Shown: one piece after another, positions 21,088-33,379 of the stretch
How the letters are laid out: each line of letters begins with the position of its first letter
Position numbering within the stretch: position 1 is the first letter of the stretch
Origin: Platycnemis pennipes
Lineage: Eukaryota; Arthropoda; Insecta; Odonata; Platycnemididae
Length of the DNA: 64,000 nucleotides
Direction of reading: 5' to 3'
Assembly: GCA_933228895.1 (NCBI GenBank)
Contig: OW121857.1
Span: forward strand, 7,378,001 to 7,442,000
Position numbers and translations under genes: made by a program
Notes under the pieces: generated by a model
The model's database searches: none
What the model saw: only the letters and a program-made list of their open reading frames with translations
What the model was told of the DNA's origin: nothing

Positions 21088-22138
21088 AATATTAGGGGAC
21101 ATGACAGCAAAATAACATTGGGGACACCTAAAACACGGGCACAACTGAAAGAAAATCGCTGAGTTACACGCGAAAGAGCGAATGAGAGTTAGCGGGGAAT
21201 AAGTCTTCTTTCGCTGCTCTCACCATCCGTACAAAGGCCGTACGATAAGCACGTGTTCTCGTATCAAAGAAGCAATAATTTGCATTGGGAAAACCCGTTT
21301 GGCATTAACAAAACACATTCCCAGGCATAACTAGGAGCCGCAGCCCCAAAAACGGAAAACAAATGGCAGAGCAAAACAATCCCTCTTTTTTTATCGCAAA
21401 CGGACAACCACTCCGAGAGTCAAACGCCGCGAATTCACACACACATATCGAGAGGGGGAGCATGCGGGCGGAGGGAGAGGCTTCCGCCATTTTCGGCGTA
21501 AAAAAAACAGCTTCCTCTCCGTGAGCATCGCATTCCGACGTGAGGGAGAGCAAATGGATGCGGCCAGGAAAAGGAAGGGAAGAGGGAGATAAATGGAAGG
21601 GTGAAAGAGGGAGAAGGGGAGTAGAGGCAGATATGGATTTGACCGGCTGCTGGCGCGACAATCCGTGGAGATATATACGAGCGCAGAGGGAGAGAGAGGG
21701 AGGGAAGGCTGCTTGTCGGAGGAGGCAGCCGGAATAGTTGTGCTGCCAAAAGGAAGGATGCGGAGAGGGATGATGACGCGAAGGGGGTACGAAATGACGC
21801 GAGAGTGGTGCGGAGGAAGGAGCGGTCCAGGGCGGGTGCGGAAGCGAAGATGATGAAAGCGAAGAGGGTGGAAGGATGCGAAGTGGCGACGCGAGCGGCC
21901 GCTGATCCAACTTTTAAAAAACCAAAGGAGATAAATTACACTGAAATAGCTCGGTCAGGTCAAAGGACTCCGCCTGGTGGAATTCACTTTCACTAGCGCA
22001 TTCGTGAGCCGTAACTTGAGGAGGAAAATGCTTGACGTCTCCACGCCATTAACATTTAAAATAATAACAGATGGTATAGACAAACAAATTAAAATGAAAT
22101 TCTCAAATGGCCGTAAAATTGGCAACCCTAGTCAAGGA
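21088..22138. other. GC- and purine-rich segment, no recognised gene
   Basis: 21430-21900 is dominated by GGGAGA/GAAGG purine runs. The 201-codon minus frame 21910-21305 is mostly Ser/Pro low complexity and overlaps equally open frames on the plus strand, so I do not call it a gene. The flanks show nothing recognisable. Confidence 0.35.
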
Positions 22139-22665
22139 CAATGGGGTCGTTTACCATGTTTTTTTTAATTGCCGAATATGATAGAGTTGTAAAATAAAAA
22201 GACACGTATTTTTCCGTTTTTTGATCCGTCAATTATTTCTCGAGTTATAAGCGGCGAAAAACTGATGTTTTTAACCCTTTCGGAAAAGTGGGCGTGGTGC
22301 AACCTCTCACGTCACTAACTTCGTCCAATCACAACTGAGCCCGCGAAGCTACTTCGCCTCATCGCAATGGGGGGACGCAGCTGGCTCTCCCAATGGGAGA
22401 GATTGCGACAGGATCTGTGCGAGCAGACCTTCCGAGAACCCCCTCCACTCCCTTCCCTTCCCATAAGAGCAGTCAAGGACGGGAGGAGAATGACGTCAAT
22501 GTTATCAAAGCAGCTTTTTCGGTGGGCGTCACCTTTTGCTTATTTTAATTTTTGATTTATGAGTAAATGGTGGTGGTTAGAAGATTAATTTTTTCGCTAA
22601 AATTTTTTTCGTTTCCATCTAACGATTTCGTGCACAAAATTGCGATTTCGGTTCCGAGTGAACGT
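22139..22665 (+). mobile_element. CAATGGGG family MITE, copy 2
   Basis: The left end is CAATGGGGTCGTTTACC and the right end is degraded (GGTTCCGAGTGAACG). Internal AATTATTTCTCGAGTTATAAG, GGAAAAGTGGGCGTGG, TTCGTCCAATCACAACTGAG and AATGACGTCAATG match the other copies. Confidence 0.7.
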
Positions 22666-23001
22666 GCTGTGTTGGTTTGCGGAAGGGTCAATTCCACAGC
22701 AGTGACCAATCATAGCCTCTCAACTAGAAAAACCTCCTGTGGTGGTTTACGGGAATGCTACTTCCTCGTTAGTGACACAACCACAGACACACGCACACTC
22801 AACCCAATTGAGATCCTTCACAGGGCTGATGGGTCCCTGGTCAGTATGCCCGGATTATGAACGCAATCACAAGCACTCAGAAAAAACACTCACACACTCT
22901 CAAATGGGCACACCTACTAGGTGAATAGAGCACAAAAAGCGTAGTCAATGTGGAAGGAGGGTGTGCGTCATTGGGACAGATGGCGAACAGATGGTATACT
23001 T
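22666..23001. other. Unassigned DNA
   Basis: CACACAC-rich patches (22780-22910) recall the diverged repeats at 24.2-24.7 kb. No gene recognised. Confidence 0.3.
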
Positions 23002-23404
23002 AAGCCCGTTTCACACGATACTTGATCCAGCACAAGACCTAGTGTGCTAGCCGCTACTTGATATTGAGGACGGAATCAATTATGATTGGAACCGTCCTGG
23101 GAGGTTTCACACGATCAACGACCCTGTGCTTGCTATGAATCGGTTATTCCATATGATTCCATACTAATTTAAAAAAAGAGAAGTTCGAACAGCGTCAGTA
23201 ACGTGACTTGATTGGTTGATGGCTACTAGGTGCTACTAGAAATCTAGTACCGCATCAAGTATGAAATCCAGTAGCTCAGCGAGTATACTAGATAGCATGC
23301 TTGCCAGCCAGTACACTGGTTCTGTTAACACGACACTGGAAAGCTAGCATACAAGCGAGTATACTAGACCTTGTACTGGATCAAGTATCGTGAGAAACGA
23401 GCTT
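23002..23404. mobile_element. Inverted-repeat element with GTTTCACACGATAC-type ends (403 bp)
   Basis: The left end AAGCCCGTTTCACACGATAC then TTGATCCAG is mirrored by CTGGATCAAGTATCGTG, AGAAACGAGCTT on the right. The terminal repeat is about 27 bp with a few mismatches. Both ends are flanked by TTAA-like bases but no duplication is exact. Ends of the GCCCGTTTCACAC kind are common in Harbinger-like MITEs. No coding sequence. Confidence 0.65.
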
Positions 23405-24199
23405 TAACTTAAGCCATTGAAAAGCAGCATTAAGGAATCAAATATGCAGACCAACCGATAACATGAAATTTGGACATTTTTCTCAACATTAATGGTCAAT
23501 CAGCATTAGTGCTTAGGTTCTCTCGACGTCTGCATTGCTACTGCGTTCACTCAGCCTGGCTTTATCAAATTATTTATCGCTGATTGGAACTCCAACGGGC
23601 CTTAGAACCCTGGCCCCCGGAATGGGGATTCAGTACTCTTACTACCACGACAACCCAATGCCCACCTTCAAAATTAAATGGAATTAATCATGTCTTTATT
23701 AATACAAAGAATTTAGGACTATGAGGTCCTCTCTTACAATTAACTGTAGTATAGGGAATAACCTCACCAACACCGATATCGGAGATCGGCTGTTATGGAT
23801 TAATCAAGATGTTACTTCAATAATTGAGAAACTCGTCGTCCCATCCCCTAGGTAAGTGCGTCGTCACCAAATTTTCACTTTGTATAAACACTGAATCTCA
23901 CATACATTGTCCACATAAGGAGACATTACTGTTAAGATCATGCGGGACAGAAACTACAAATTCAACCTTTCATCCAGCATCCAAATAAACATTTGAGAAG
24001 AATTACAATCATGTATAATATAACAGTGAAAAGAACGTATTTACGGGCTGTAATAAATAACAAATGAAGATTAGTATCTCCAAAGCCGTAACCATTAGGG
24101 GGCAAAGGAATAAAAAGGGGGGGGAAGGAAGGAGTATATACAAAGTAAGGGATCTCTCAATCACACGTACAAAGTCAAGCATACGGAGAAACTTATGCT
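23405..24199. other. Unassigned DNA with possible minus-strand SINE head
   Basis: On the minus strand near 23655-23590, TGGTAGTAAGAGTAC (A-box-like) precedes GGCCAGGGTTCTAAGGCC (weak B box) at tRNA spacing. Nothing else recognised. Confidence 0.3.
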
Positions 24200-24722
24200 T
24201 GGAAATGACACACTTATGGCAGTAAATGATACATTTGCACACTCACTCATATTGTTACAAACAACCGTCGCACTCAAAATTAAGGGAATCGAGGTAAAAA
24301 TGAAAACGAACAGTGACTCACACAATCACTCACTCACTCAGTTTTGTATACAAAATACAATCACCTTCGCGAATTCAATCACACGCACACGTGCAGGGTT
24401 AAACGAGGATTTCTCCAACGCCAGTGACCCGTCATACACGTGAGAATAAAAAATGATAGAAGTGGGGGATAGTAAATAACTAAAGTGAATAAATAAAATC
24501 GATAATAACTTTCAAGCACTCATTCACGTGGGCATGCACACGATACGTATCACCCTCGTAATTCTCATTCACACGCACACATACAATGCAGGTTTCAGGG
24601 ACTTTTCTTCTATCATGCACTCGGGTTTGTACATTCACAAAGTACAGTCACCCTCGTGAATCACATTCACACGCACAATCAGGGTTTACGAGGAATCCCC
24701 TTCGCCAGTGACTCGTCACACT
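24200..24722. repeat. Diverged tandem repeat rich in CACACGCACA
   Basis: A unit of roughly 100-150 bp recurs with heavy divergence: TACAATCACC or CAGTCACCCTCG, then ATTCACACGCACA, then CAGGGTTTACGAGGA, then CGCCAGTGACTCGTCA. It is visible at about 24340-24440, 24540-24600 and 24640-24722. No coding signal. Confidence 0.5.
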
Positions 24723-25199
24723 CACAGGGAAAGGAGTAAGGATGGGGAAAGGATGGCCAACGTCAAAAACTTGTAACGTATTGTGTATTATATTGTGTAA
24801 AACTTGTCACGTATTATGTATATTCACGTAGGCTGCTAAAGTCCTAAATAAATCCACCATTTTCATTTCATTTCTGTTTGTCTTTATTAGTATTTATTTA
24901 TCTAGTGCATGTAATTTCATTCTCATGCTAAGGTAATTGCATTTTAAGAAGGTATCATGGTGTGAGAATTTTTGATAATATTATGATTACGAATTGCTAT
25001 GGTGCCATTGCAATGAACTGAAAAGCTCTTGTGAGTTTGGTTGGTATTTATCATGGCAACAGCTTTGTTTCATTCTGCAAAATAGCAGCACAAGTATACC
25101 CCAACACTAATTTGGTTTAAGTCTCATCCACCGTCTTGCTTTCCCGACCTAATTACTCCCTCCCACACATTACACCTCTAACCAACCAACCTAAAGGGA
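24723..25199. other. Unassigned DNA
   Basis: No gene or repeat boundary recognised apart from short duplicated AACTTGT(A/C)ACGTATT motifs at 24770-24815. Confidence 0.3.
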
Positions 25200-25640
25200 T
25201 GCTTACGCATGTTTGCGGTTTTCAGCCTTTGGCTGTTATGCGCGTTAGGAAATTTGGGGTTATGTGATGTTGATTATGATGATAGATGTTACATCGTCGG
25301 TTGTAGAGCGGCTCGGGGCCGCCTATAGCGGAAGTGGGGATTTTCTCCGTAGTCCCACATATTGTCTAGTGTGTTATTTAACAAGTTTCCTAGGGAACTG
25401 TGGAATGATTCTGCAAAGTGATGTAGGTGAGTGTCGAGACTTGGAATATTTAGGTTGTCTCTAATGTATTCGTTGCGGAAAAACCATGGAGCGTTAGTTG
25501 ATTGTCGCAATATTTTATTCTGCACTACTGAGAGGATCTTTAGTTGAAGGTTTGATAAAGATCCCCAAGCCGAATAGCCGTAAGTGAGAAGCGGTCTCAG
25601 CATGGCCTTGTACAGCAAGACTTTGGTGTTTGCGTCATAT
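25200..25640 (-). pseudogene. Jockey-type LINE RT C-terminal fragment
   Basis: Minus frame 25618-25289 (109 codons) reads MLYKAMLRPLLTYGYSAWGS, then VVQNKILRQSTNAPWFFRNE, then LNIPSLDTHLHHFAESF. This matches the Jockey-clade pattern LYKxxLRPxxTYGxxxWG ... VQNKxLRxxxxAPWFxRNxxIxxDLxIP. The RT catalytic core is absent. About 90 bp of 3' flank with TGATGAT-like bases follows. It is a family distinct from LINE-A and LINE-B. Confidence 0.75.
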
Positions 25641-27064
25641 GCCTATCTTTATGTAATATTTTCGCCTCCGGATTCGCAATTCAAACGCCTCCGTTTTCAT
25701 CCCCATGCATTATAATGCGCACTTTCATTAAAAAACATATATCCAACTGTTACTACTGCGCGTATCATTAGATAAATCTAAAATTACCCCAAAGTGCCAA
25801 ACTCATGGGAATGTGTCAAAGAGACATAGCCGATCACAGTTGAGTCCGACAGTTTGAAGAAATCCGCAAGCACTCCGCTTTTCCGAGACAGACTGTACCC
25901 CTCCCCCTATCCATTGAAATGTCAAGGAAAAAAACCCCGAGGAAAGGAGGCTGTTTCAACTTTTATAAGGAAGCAAAAACTTCCAAGATAAAGTGAAGGA
26001 AATGGATGGAAGGGGAATTTGAGGAAAAATAAGAGGGAATCAACAACTCTGAATAAGGGATAGATGTGCTGGAAGCCTCTATCTTCCACTTAAAGGGAGC
26101 CCAAGAACAAAGTGTTCGACTGTCTTCTCACTCATAACTACCAGTGAGTTTCAAACTTCTTCAAGAAGGGACTCAGCCTCTTCACATTGAGCTGCCTACA
26201 GACAATCCCTCGTTTATCAGCTATACGGCAAAAGAAGCACAGCGGACACCCCAACAGCCCCTGGGGGACTCCGAAGTATTTCAATGTTTCGGCGGCGTTT
26301 CCTCGGCGAATACTGAAACCTAATAAATACTGAGTGCGCACGACATAGCTTTTCTTTTGTATTCGCGTAACTTGTACGGAGAAGTAATGAATCATTTCTT
26401 GCTGTGGATGGCACGAATGTGAAACCAACTAAACAAAGGAAAATTACTGAGACAATTATCCTAGGTGAGAAATTTCGTTAGTGATAAGAGAAACTCTACG
26501 CCCAACCAAAATCACATTTATCATGTTTGACAACAATAAATGAAATCATACGGTCATTTAAATTTTTCGGGCCAATCAATCTCCAGTACTACACTTGGAA
26601 TTTAGTCCTCGTCCAAATTGCTATTCCAGGACTCTTTCTCTAAATTCATTACTGGATTAGTAGCTGACAAAAATTGATATTTGCAATCAATCACAGTAAT
26701 GAGGTGACAGGGAGTGTCATAAAACGCCTTTTTATCTCAATTACACCAAATAAGAGGAAATATTATAGCTTTCAGATGAGAATGGGATAGGCTAAAAAGA
26801 TTTTTTCAAACTTTCGAGGTTGATTTGAACATATTCAATTTGGTCCCTAGTAAAACTTAAAAAAAAAACAAGCCATGATAATAGTTCATATACGGTTTGT
26901 CCAGGTATATCTTCAGGATTTATGTTCTAGTACTTGATAACTAGCATTTTTTTAATAGAGTTATCGTCATCCTAGGAATATTTACACAAACTCTAGCAAA
27001 TAGAGTATCAAGTTCATTTGCAAAATACCGAGAGAAGTGAGTGTGGCCACACTAAAAATAGTTT
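25641..27064. other. Unassigned AT-rich DNA
   Basis: Frames of up to 96 codons (26138-26428, minus) lack recognisable domains. No terminal repeats were found. Confidence 0.3.
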
Positions 27065-27560
27065 TTATAAAAGCTATTCCAATAATGGGGAACATGCACT
27101 ATTTTTTATAACTCTTTGAATGTGAAGTTTATTAGTTAAAATGTGCTTGGGGAAAATTTTGCTGAAGAATTAAGTTGCATTACAAAGATATTGCTCTTTG
27201 AAAATTGTACCTTTTCGGCAGCTTAAAAACACGACGTCATCGCATGACGTCACGGCACGGTGTCACTAAGGGCGTTGTTTATCTGCTTATGCGTTGAGTT
27301 AAGTTGTTAAATGAATACTTGGCGATAACGTATGTATTTATCTCATTTGTTTATTCCAATAAACGATTGTATTTCGAATTTTATTTACGTAGTATGGATT
27401 GTAACAAGTTAATCGTCCATTAATACCTGTTTAGTGCCCAAGAATTTCTACTACGTCTATGCAATCGCTGGTTTTTTTTAAGAAGAACGCCGCCATAAGG
27501 GAGTCAACCAAAGGATATTGTCGGAATGCGCTTTTTTAAGTATTTTTCAGTCATCGCTTC
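27065..27560 (+). repeat. Dispersed repeat R1, copy 1
   Basis: About 450-500 bp match the reverse complement of 62010-62525. Shared blocks include GGGGAACATGCACTATTTTT, TTTTCGGCAGCTTAAAAACA, GACGTCATCGCATGACGTCA, GTTGTTTATCTG, CAATCGCTGG and CCGCCATAAGGGAGT. The paired GACGTCA sites resemble cAMP-response-element half sites. No coding potential and no clean terminal repeats. Confidence 0.7.
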
Positions 27561-29160
27561 GTTCGAGAAACGGCTAAAAACCTCAAAAGAATATATTCAC
27601 TTCGTTTTCTTTTTAAAATAAATGTCTATCTCCGTAGCAATATGGAACCTATACCGCGCTGTGACGTCAGAAGGCGTGTCAGGTCACGTGACTTTCGCCA
27701 ATTTCCGAGAAAATTTTAATATCATCTAATAATCTTTGTGGTGGGCGTAGAAAAATTTGGCTTAGAAATTTACATTGGTGAGAAAAATTCGCATCAAATA
27801 CATCATTAATCTTCGAGAAACAAATTTAATGCATATTTCCCATTGATCTGTAGATGTTGAGAGACGCAAAGACATAATCAGCGTTATCGAGTATCAATTT
27901 AAGAAGCATGAGACACAAGCGATATATTGTCAGAGTAGATGAACAGTGTTTGCTTTATAAGTTAGCATTCTTAACGAAATGATTTCTGAAATTCTTCCAG
28001 TGAATACATTCCCTTCGGAAAAAACTGTACATTATCAATGAGAGTAGCATCAGTCAAACACGCATCAAATGACGTAGTCCTTTTTTAATTCTCTCAACGT
28101 TAATGAAGCTTGCGAGAAAAGCATTGTAATAGAATAAGCGTTCTCACAAAGGCAACGTATGTCAGTGTGTTTGGACGCATGCGTGTGTTTTCGAGCGTAA
28201 GCGTTTCGAAAGTGATTTCGATATTCTTGAAAATGACGAATGTTGCCGAAGTTCACTGTGACTCAATCGTTAAAGTCTGTGCTCCTTGATAAGGAACACA
28301 TGTAAGCAGAACTAAATGCATCCTAAATAAATGATTTCGGCTTGAAGGAAGTAATTGAAAATGAGAACAAAATAAACTAATATTATGTCAATAAAGCGAC
28401 CCCTTTTTTTTAGGAGGAAAAACAAATAAAATTTCTTAGCGGCGCACTGTGGTCTGAAATCGGAAATATCCGGACAAAAGTCCAAAATTGCTTCTTTTGA
28501 GGTACACACTTGAAACTTGGCAAGCACGCTGAAAATTGATCACTGATCATGGAACAATACGCCATTTTTTAATTATCTCATCCGTTTTTGAGAGACAGAG
28601 GCCCAAACTAGCCAAGTTTCCAAAAACACTCCCAATATTGTTTTTCTTCAAAAATATTTGAAGTTAACCTGTTTGTGGAGTTTTGGGAGGATTTTTATGA
28701 AGTAAAGAACATTATGTTCAGGTAATATGGTACTTTATTTATATTATCCATTAGCATCGAAGATTTTGGTTAATATTTGTGTGGTATTACGTCGCAAAAT
28801 GGCGGACCTATTTTTTGGGCAAAATTTGACATAAAGTAGACAATATCTTTAGTTTAAGAAACTTGCCACCTCCAAAACTTTCATGAAAGTATTCACTAAA
28901 GATATTTCAAGAATATAAAGTAAAAATCTTGGGAAAAAGGTTGCAACTGCGAAAATGAACGCAATATTTCGATCGCTCTTCACGGCACGGCTTCGCGACG
29001 CGGGGCCTAGAGACTCGGTGACTCCGTTGGATATTTCAAGTTGTTTAGAACTAATTACTGAAAAATGTCATTAGGTTCCTCTAAAATGAGATCAATTACT
29101 TAGTATGAGAAGACTTCACGTAAACCAGGGCCGTTAAAATCGAATCTTCAGGAATAATCA
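27561..29160. other. Unassigned DNA
   Basis: AT-rich, with short frames only and no recognised domains. A further GTGACGTCAGAAGG motif occurs at about 27660. Confidence 0.3.
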
Positions 29161-29164
29161 GGAA

Positions 29165-29880
29165 GGAGAAGGTGCCGAAAAAAATCAAATAGAGCACACA
29201 TTTAGGAAAGCAAAGCATTTGTCATGTAAAATTAACAAATCCATCCCTAAAAATAAGCTCCAAGTGTGTTTTTATAACCCTAAGACTCTCGACAAATTTT
29301 TGTTCAACTCGAAAGACAGATATCCTAACTGTTATAGAAGTGGAGTGTACATGTTAAATTGTAATACCCCCGGCTGCAATTGTTTTTATGTTGGACAAAC
29401 TGGTCGAAAAGTAAGCGGTTGTAAATCCGAACATTTTAATTCTTTTCCAAATGGCAATGATCAATCTGTGTTCGCCACACGTCTATGAAAATGACCGCTC
29501 TTCAGATTTTAACCCTAAGATTTTACATGTTTGTGAGAAGGGGAGAAGACTTGATTTTACGGAGAACTTTGAAATTGTTTCATATTTTAATGCATATAAG
29601 AATGATGTTTCAAATGACCTATTATCTTCCACCCTCTTCCCATTCTACTCAGTGCCTGTCCCTCCAACACCAGAGTCAAATACGCTGCTCTTGACCTCTC
29701 TTGCCACCAGTCAGTCGTTTGCTCACCTTTCTTTGATGACAGCCTCATTCTCCCTCCCCCCCCTCTCTTTTCACTGGTGAAAGATTGTGTATATATATGC
29801 CGCCTTGCCCATATTTTACTTGTTCAACCCACTGATAATGACCTGAAAAAGTCGAAACCGGTCGTCAATAAAAGGTTTTG
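29165..29880 (+). pseudogene. Penelope-like element 3' part with GIY-YIG domain
   Basis: The open frame (usable from about 29180) has a basic linker and NPKTLDKFLFNSKDRYPNC, then SGVYMLNC, a C-x3-C pair (NTPGC then C) and FYVGQTGRKVSGCKSEH. This is the GIY-YIG endonuclease with its cysteine insert that follows the RT of Penelope-like elements. The frame stops at 29488, but the family sequence continues one frame over (YENDRSSDFNPKILH, then KGRRLDFTENFEI), so there is a frameshift near 29480. A 3' UTR of about 150 bp ends with a hammerhead-like motif and AATAAA. The RT itself is missing. Confidence 0.75.
29832..29867 (+). ncRNA. Hammerhead-ribozyme-like motif at PLE 3' end
   Basis: CTGATAATGAC, CTGAAAAA loop, GTC, then GAAAC and CGGTCGTC give the order of a type I hammerhead: CUGAuGA core, stem II (GAC/GTC), GAAA core, tiny stem III, GUC cleavage triplet. 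The core departs from consensus (CTGATAA in place of CTGATGA). Penelope-like elements are known to carry such ribozymes. Whether this copy cleaves is unknown. Confidence 0.4.
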
Positions 29881-30023
29881 GGAATATTTTCAAAGTTAAT
29901 ATTTTCCAATCGCAAAGCATTTCGTTTAAAACTACCATTACCGAATTTAAAAAAACATGTTTTGAAAGGAAAACAATGGTTGGTACTGCTAAAAATATTT
30001 TACGTTCAAGCTTAACTATGGCA

Positions 30024-30590
30024 AAACTTACTATGGCAGACTGAACCATAATCATAAAATTAGATAAATTGATTGCCGAACTGATAGATTCATAATGTCC
30101 TTTTTCCCTCGTACAACTAAGGATAAGAATAACGGTAAATATGTCCAATCGGAGAGTAGCAATGGATAACATTGGTGCTGCATGTGGGTATGAATACTTA
30201 TAGCTAACCCAACTAACGGCTCCAACTTACTATGGTTGACTGGACCATAATCACAAAATTAGAGAAATTGATTGCCGAACTGACTAAATCAAAATGTCCT
30301 TTCTTCCTCCTACTATTAGGGATATGAATAACGGTAAATATATCCAGCACGAGTGTAGCAATGGATAACATTGGTAGCTGCATGTTGGTATAAGGACTTA
30401 TAGCTAACCCAACTAACACGATGTTTTTTCATGTATGGTTTGCTATTTTTATCTTTTTTTAAATAGTTATGTTGTGACTAGTATATTAATACTATTCCTT
30501 TTTTATGCATGATATGTAGTGCATGTTTGGTGAGAAATCACCCCCTGCCACACACCTTCGTGGTTCCATGCAGGGTATTGTGTAGATGTA
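30024..30590 (+). mobile_element. LINE-A 3' end with ~195-bp tandem duplication
   Basis: The LINE-A end (CTTACTATGG, RLDHNHKIRE-type codons, then TACTATTAGGGATATGAATAACGG in two parts) occurs twice in a row, 30024-30223 and 30224-30418. Only the second unit continues into the 3' UTR, the hairpin CCCCCTGCCACACACC ... CATGCAGGG (30540-30576) and a TGTAGATGTAG tail. The first unit differs at about 10 per cent of sites by eye. Confidence 0.8.
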
Positions 30591-31210
30591 GAAAACCTGT
30601 AAGTATGACACAAACGCCCGGAAAGTATTTGGAAAGCCAAAGGGGAGGAAGTGATATTTTTTTATAAAAAGTTGTCACCCCGAAGCCGTCTATAAAAGAG
30701 GAAGGAGGTCGAGAGGGGGGGGAGGGGGGGGGGGGAGAGAAGTTTCGGAGATGGATGAGGGAGAAGTTAGGGCGCCTGACACATGTCCTCCCGGAAAAAT
30801 GATAACTGGCCACTCATCTCCGCCGGAGTTTGATGGACCGAGAAAGTTGGGGTAGGACGTGTGGGGGTGCCATCCACCCATCTCTCGACCCCGGGACGCA
30901 TTCCATATACACTTCCAACATCTAGTACACACTTTGGCGTCCCCCGCTTCAAATGGAGCGATACCAGAAAGCGACGACGATATCCTGTTACATTTTTCGC
31001 CGATGGACTTGAGGGATCTTTCCTGCCGATGGGAGTTACACAGAATACGCTCCACGAAATGGGAAATAGTTCCAGTTTACTTCGAGAAGGGGGTCCGCGC
31101 GAAATTCAATCACGGGTTCCGAATGAGGCATCACTATCCCTCTCCCCGTGCGTACATCTCTTCATCTCCTAGCTCTCTCTCTCTCTCTAAATGTGAAGGA
31201 CTCCTAAAGG
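30591..31210. other. GC-rich segment with G-run, no recognised gene
   Basis: 30717-30736 is almost pure G. Overlapping frames on both strands (for example plus 30859-31215, minus 31055-30690) carry no conserved domain. A short CT repeat lies near 31170-31190. Confidence 0.3.
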
Positions 31211-32843
31211 GCTAATTTTTCATCGACTCCCGATATGCTTGTTAAAGCCGTCAATTCTCTTTGCCGTCCGAAGTTCCTCTTGGGGCGTTCAAGGTTGAGG
31301 TGAATGTGTAAGTGTCAACATGGATGCTTGGCCTGAATGACAGATATTCGGTGAAAAAATATGGAACATTACGCGCTCAAAGAATACGCTTAGTACGAAA
31401 TAGATATTGGTGATACGTCATACGTCAGCATTTGCGAGAACATTCTGCTTCTCAACAATCCAGAACTACCCGTGTCGCTGATGGCTTACTCTCCAGTTGG
31501 GAGCATAAATCAATGCGTTGACAAAGAGGAATAAATCATAATTTAGGAAAATGCAAAAATCCCTAAAAGGAAAAAGTAACTTATTTTTGACATTACACTT
31601 TCTCATTTAAAATGGTGTAGGAGGAAAAACACAGGAGGACATTGAGCTACCAGAAATTTTCGAAATAGTTATCATCAAAATTATGCTATTATACATTCAA
31701 CGGATGAGCAAGTTACACTTCGTAAAATATCAAGTCATGTGCGAAGGTCCCATTACCCCGTGTGTAAAACAAAAAGACACAATCGCGGAGCGTGTCCAAC
31801 ATTCCCCATTCGCATTTATAGTGCAGGGACTTCTGAGGAAATTAGGCTCTCTGGCTAAATGCCAATATGTTTAACTGAATATCCGAACATTGACATGGAA
31901 GTATTTATACACATAAGAGCATTCATTAGAGGTACTACCGTTTACCTTTCCGCTCACTATGACATAGAGTGGAATTCGTTTAGACACGTAACAAACTTTT
32001 GGAGAAAAAAAAGTATACGCCTTTAGTATGTATTTAAGGACAGTCGGAAGAACCTTTTGACTTAGTCAGGACTCTAAATCAGAGAAAAATGTATGCCTTT
32101 CAAGCAGATGTGAACGGTGTTTCTTTACATTTAAACGAATGACAACTAATTATACACTATACTTACAAATATTAGCAAAACACGTTATCTTAATGAAAAA
32201 TATTGAGGAACTATATTGAGCAGGCTCTTTCCCTTCAACTAGGGATTCGCCTCGCCTCTTTCTTAACAATGGTGTCAACCTTCAACTCCTCCCCCCCCCC
32301 CCTATCCTCCACTTTTGAGACCTTAACCCTTCCAATACTCCTCACCTCCTCCCTCCTTCACATCCTCCCATCTCATCATGCAAATATGGTGTCGTCTTGT
32401 AAAATATTTTTCTGTACCAGAAGTCGACGAGTTGCCGACTAGAGGCAAAATGTCATCCATAGGAAGACAAATAAATATCCAGGAGATGTATTCCATCATC
32501 GAATCCCTCGCAAAGCTCTTTCTTGCCGCGTGCATAGACATTTCTTATGGCACGAGTTTCTTCCTGAGACCCTCAACCGTTTTCTTACAGCGGCGTGTAA
32601 TACTAATGTAAACTTATTGGGTCATTATCCTAAGATATCGAGGGGAATTCCTCTTGCAGATTAGTCCATTGCCTTTGCATTTTGAATGGTAACATAACAA
32701 AGATACTTTCGCCTTAACGTCGCATTAACTAATGCGGATTAGCATTTGGCCGGGATATCTGACAATTTCGAGAGCGGATTCCCCAGGTGGATACTTAGAG
32801 CACCCAGACGAAATTAAATGGAGGCGAGAACAAAGAAGCGTAC
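31211..32843. other. Unassigned DNA
   Basis: A 13-C run lies near 32291. No gene, RNA or transposon end recognised. Confidence 0.3.
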
Positions 32844-33379
32844 CAATGGGGTCGTTTACCATATTTTTTAATGCCGAATATGATAGTTTTTAAAATGAAA
32901 AGACCCGTATTTTTCCGTTTTCTGATCCGTCAATTATTTCTCGAGTTATAAGCGGCGGAAAACTGATGTTTTTAACCCTTTCGGAAAAGTGGGCGTGGTG
33001 CAACCTCTGACGCATAACGACTTCGTCCAATCACAACTGAGCCCGCGAAGCTACTTCGCCTTATCTAAATGGGGGGGACACAGCCGACTCTGCCAATGGA
33101 AACTGTTGTGACAGGATCTGTATGAGCAGACCTTCCTAGAATCCCCCTCCACTCCCTGCCCTTCCCCTAAAAGCAGTCAATGACGGGAGGAAAATGACGT
33201 CAATGATAACACAGCAGCTTTTTCGGTGGGCGTCACCTTTTGCTTATTTTAATTTTTGATTTATGAGGGAATGGTTGTAGTAAGAAGATTAATTTTTTCA
33301 CTAAAATTCTTTTTTCGTTTCCATCTAACGATTTCGTGTACAAAATTGCGATTTCGGTTCCGAGTAAACGCCCCCATTG
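32844..33379 (+). mobile_element. CAATGGGG family MITE, copy 3 (both ends intact)
   Basis: The ends CAATGGGGTCGTTTACC and GAGTAAACGCCCCCATTG form an inverted repeat of about 17 bp. TA lies just outside each end (32841-32842 with one spacer C, and 33380-33381), compatible with but not proving a TA duplication. It contains ATTATTTCTCGAGTTATAAG, AAATGACGTCAATG and GGTGGGCGTCACC. It is the best reference copy for the family. Confidence 0.75.

Noticed and set aside
21305..21910. 201-codon open frame on the minus strand
   Set aside because: Mostly Ser/Pro low complexity in a purine-rich segment with equally open overlapping frames on both strands; no domain or splice context.
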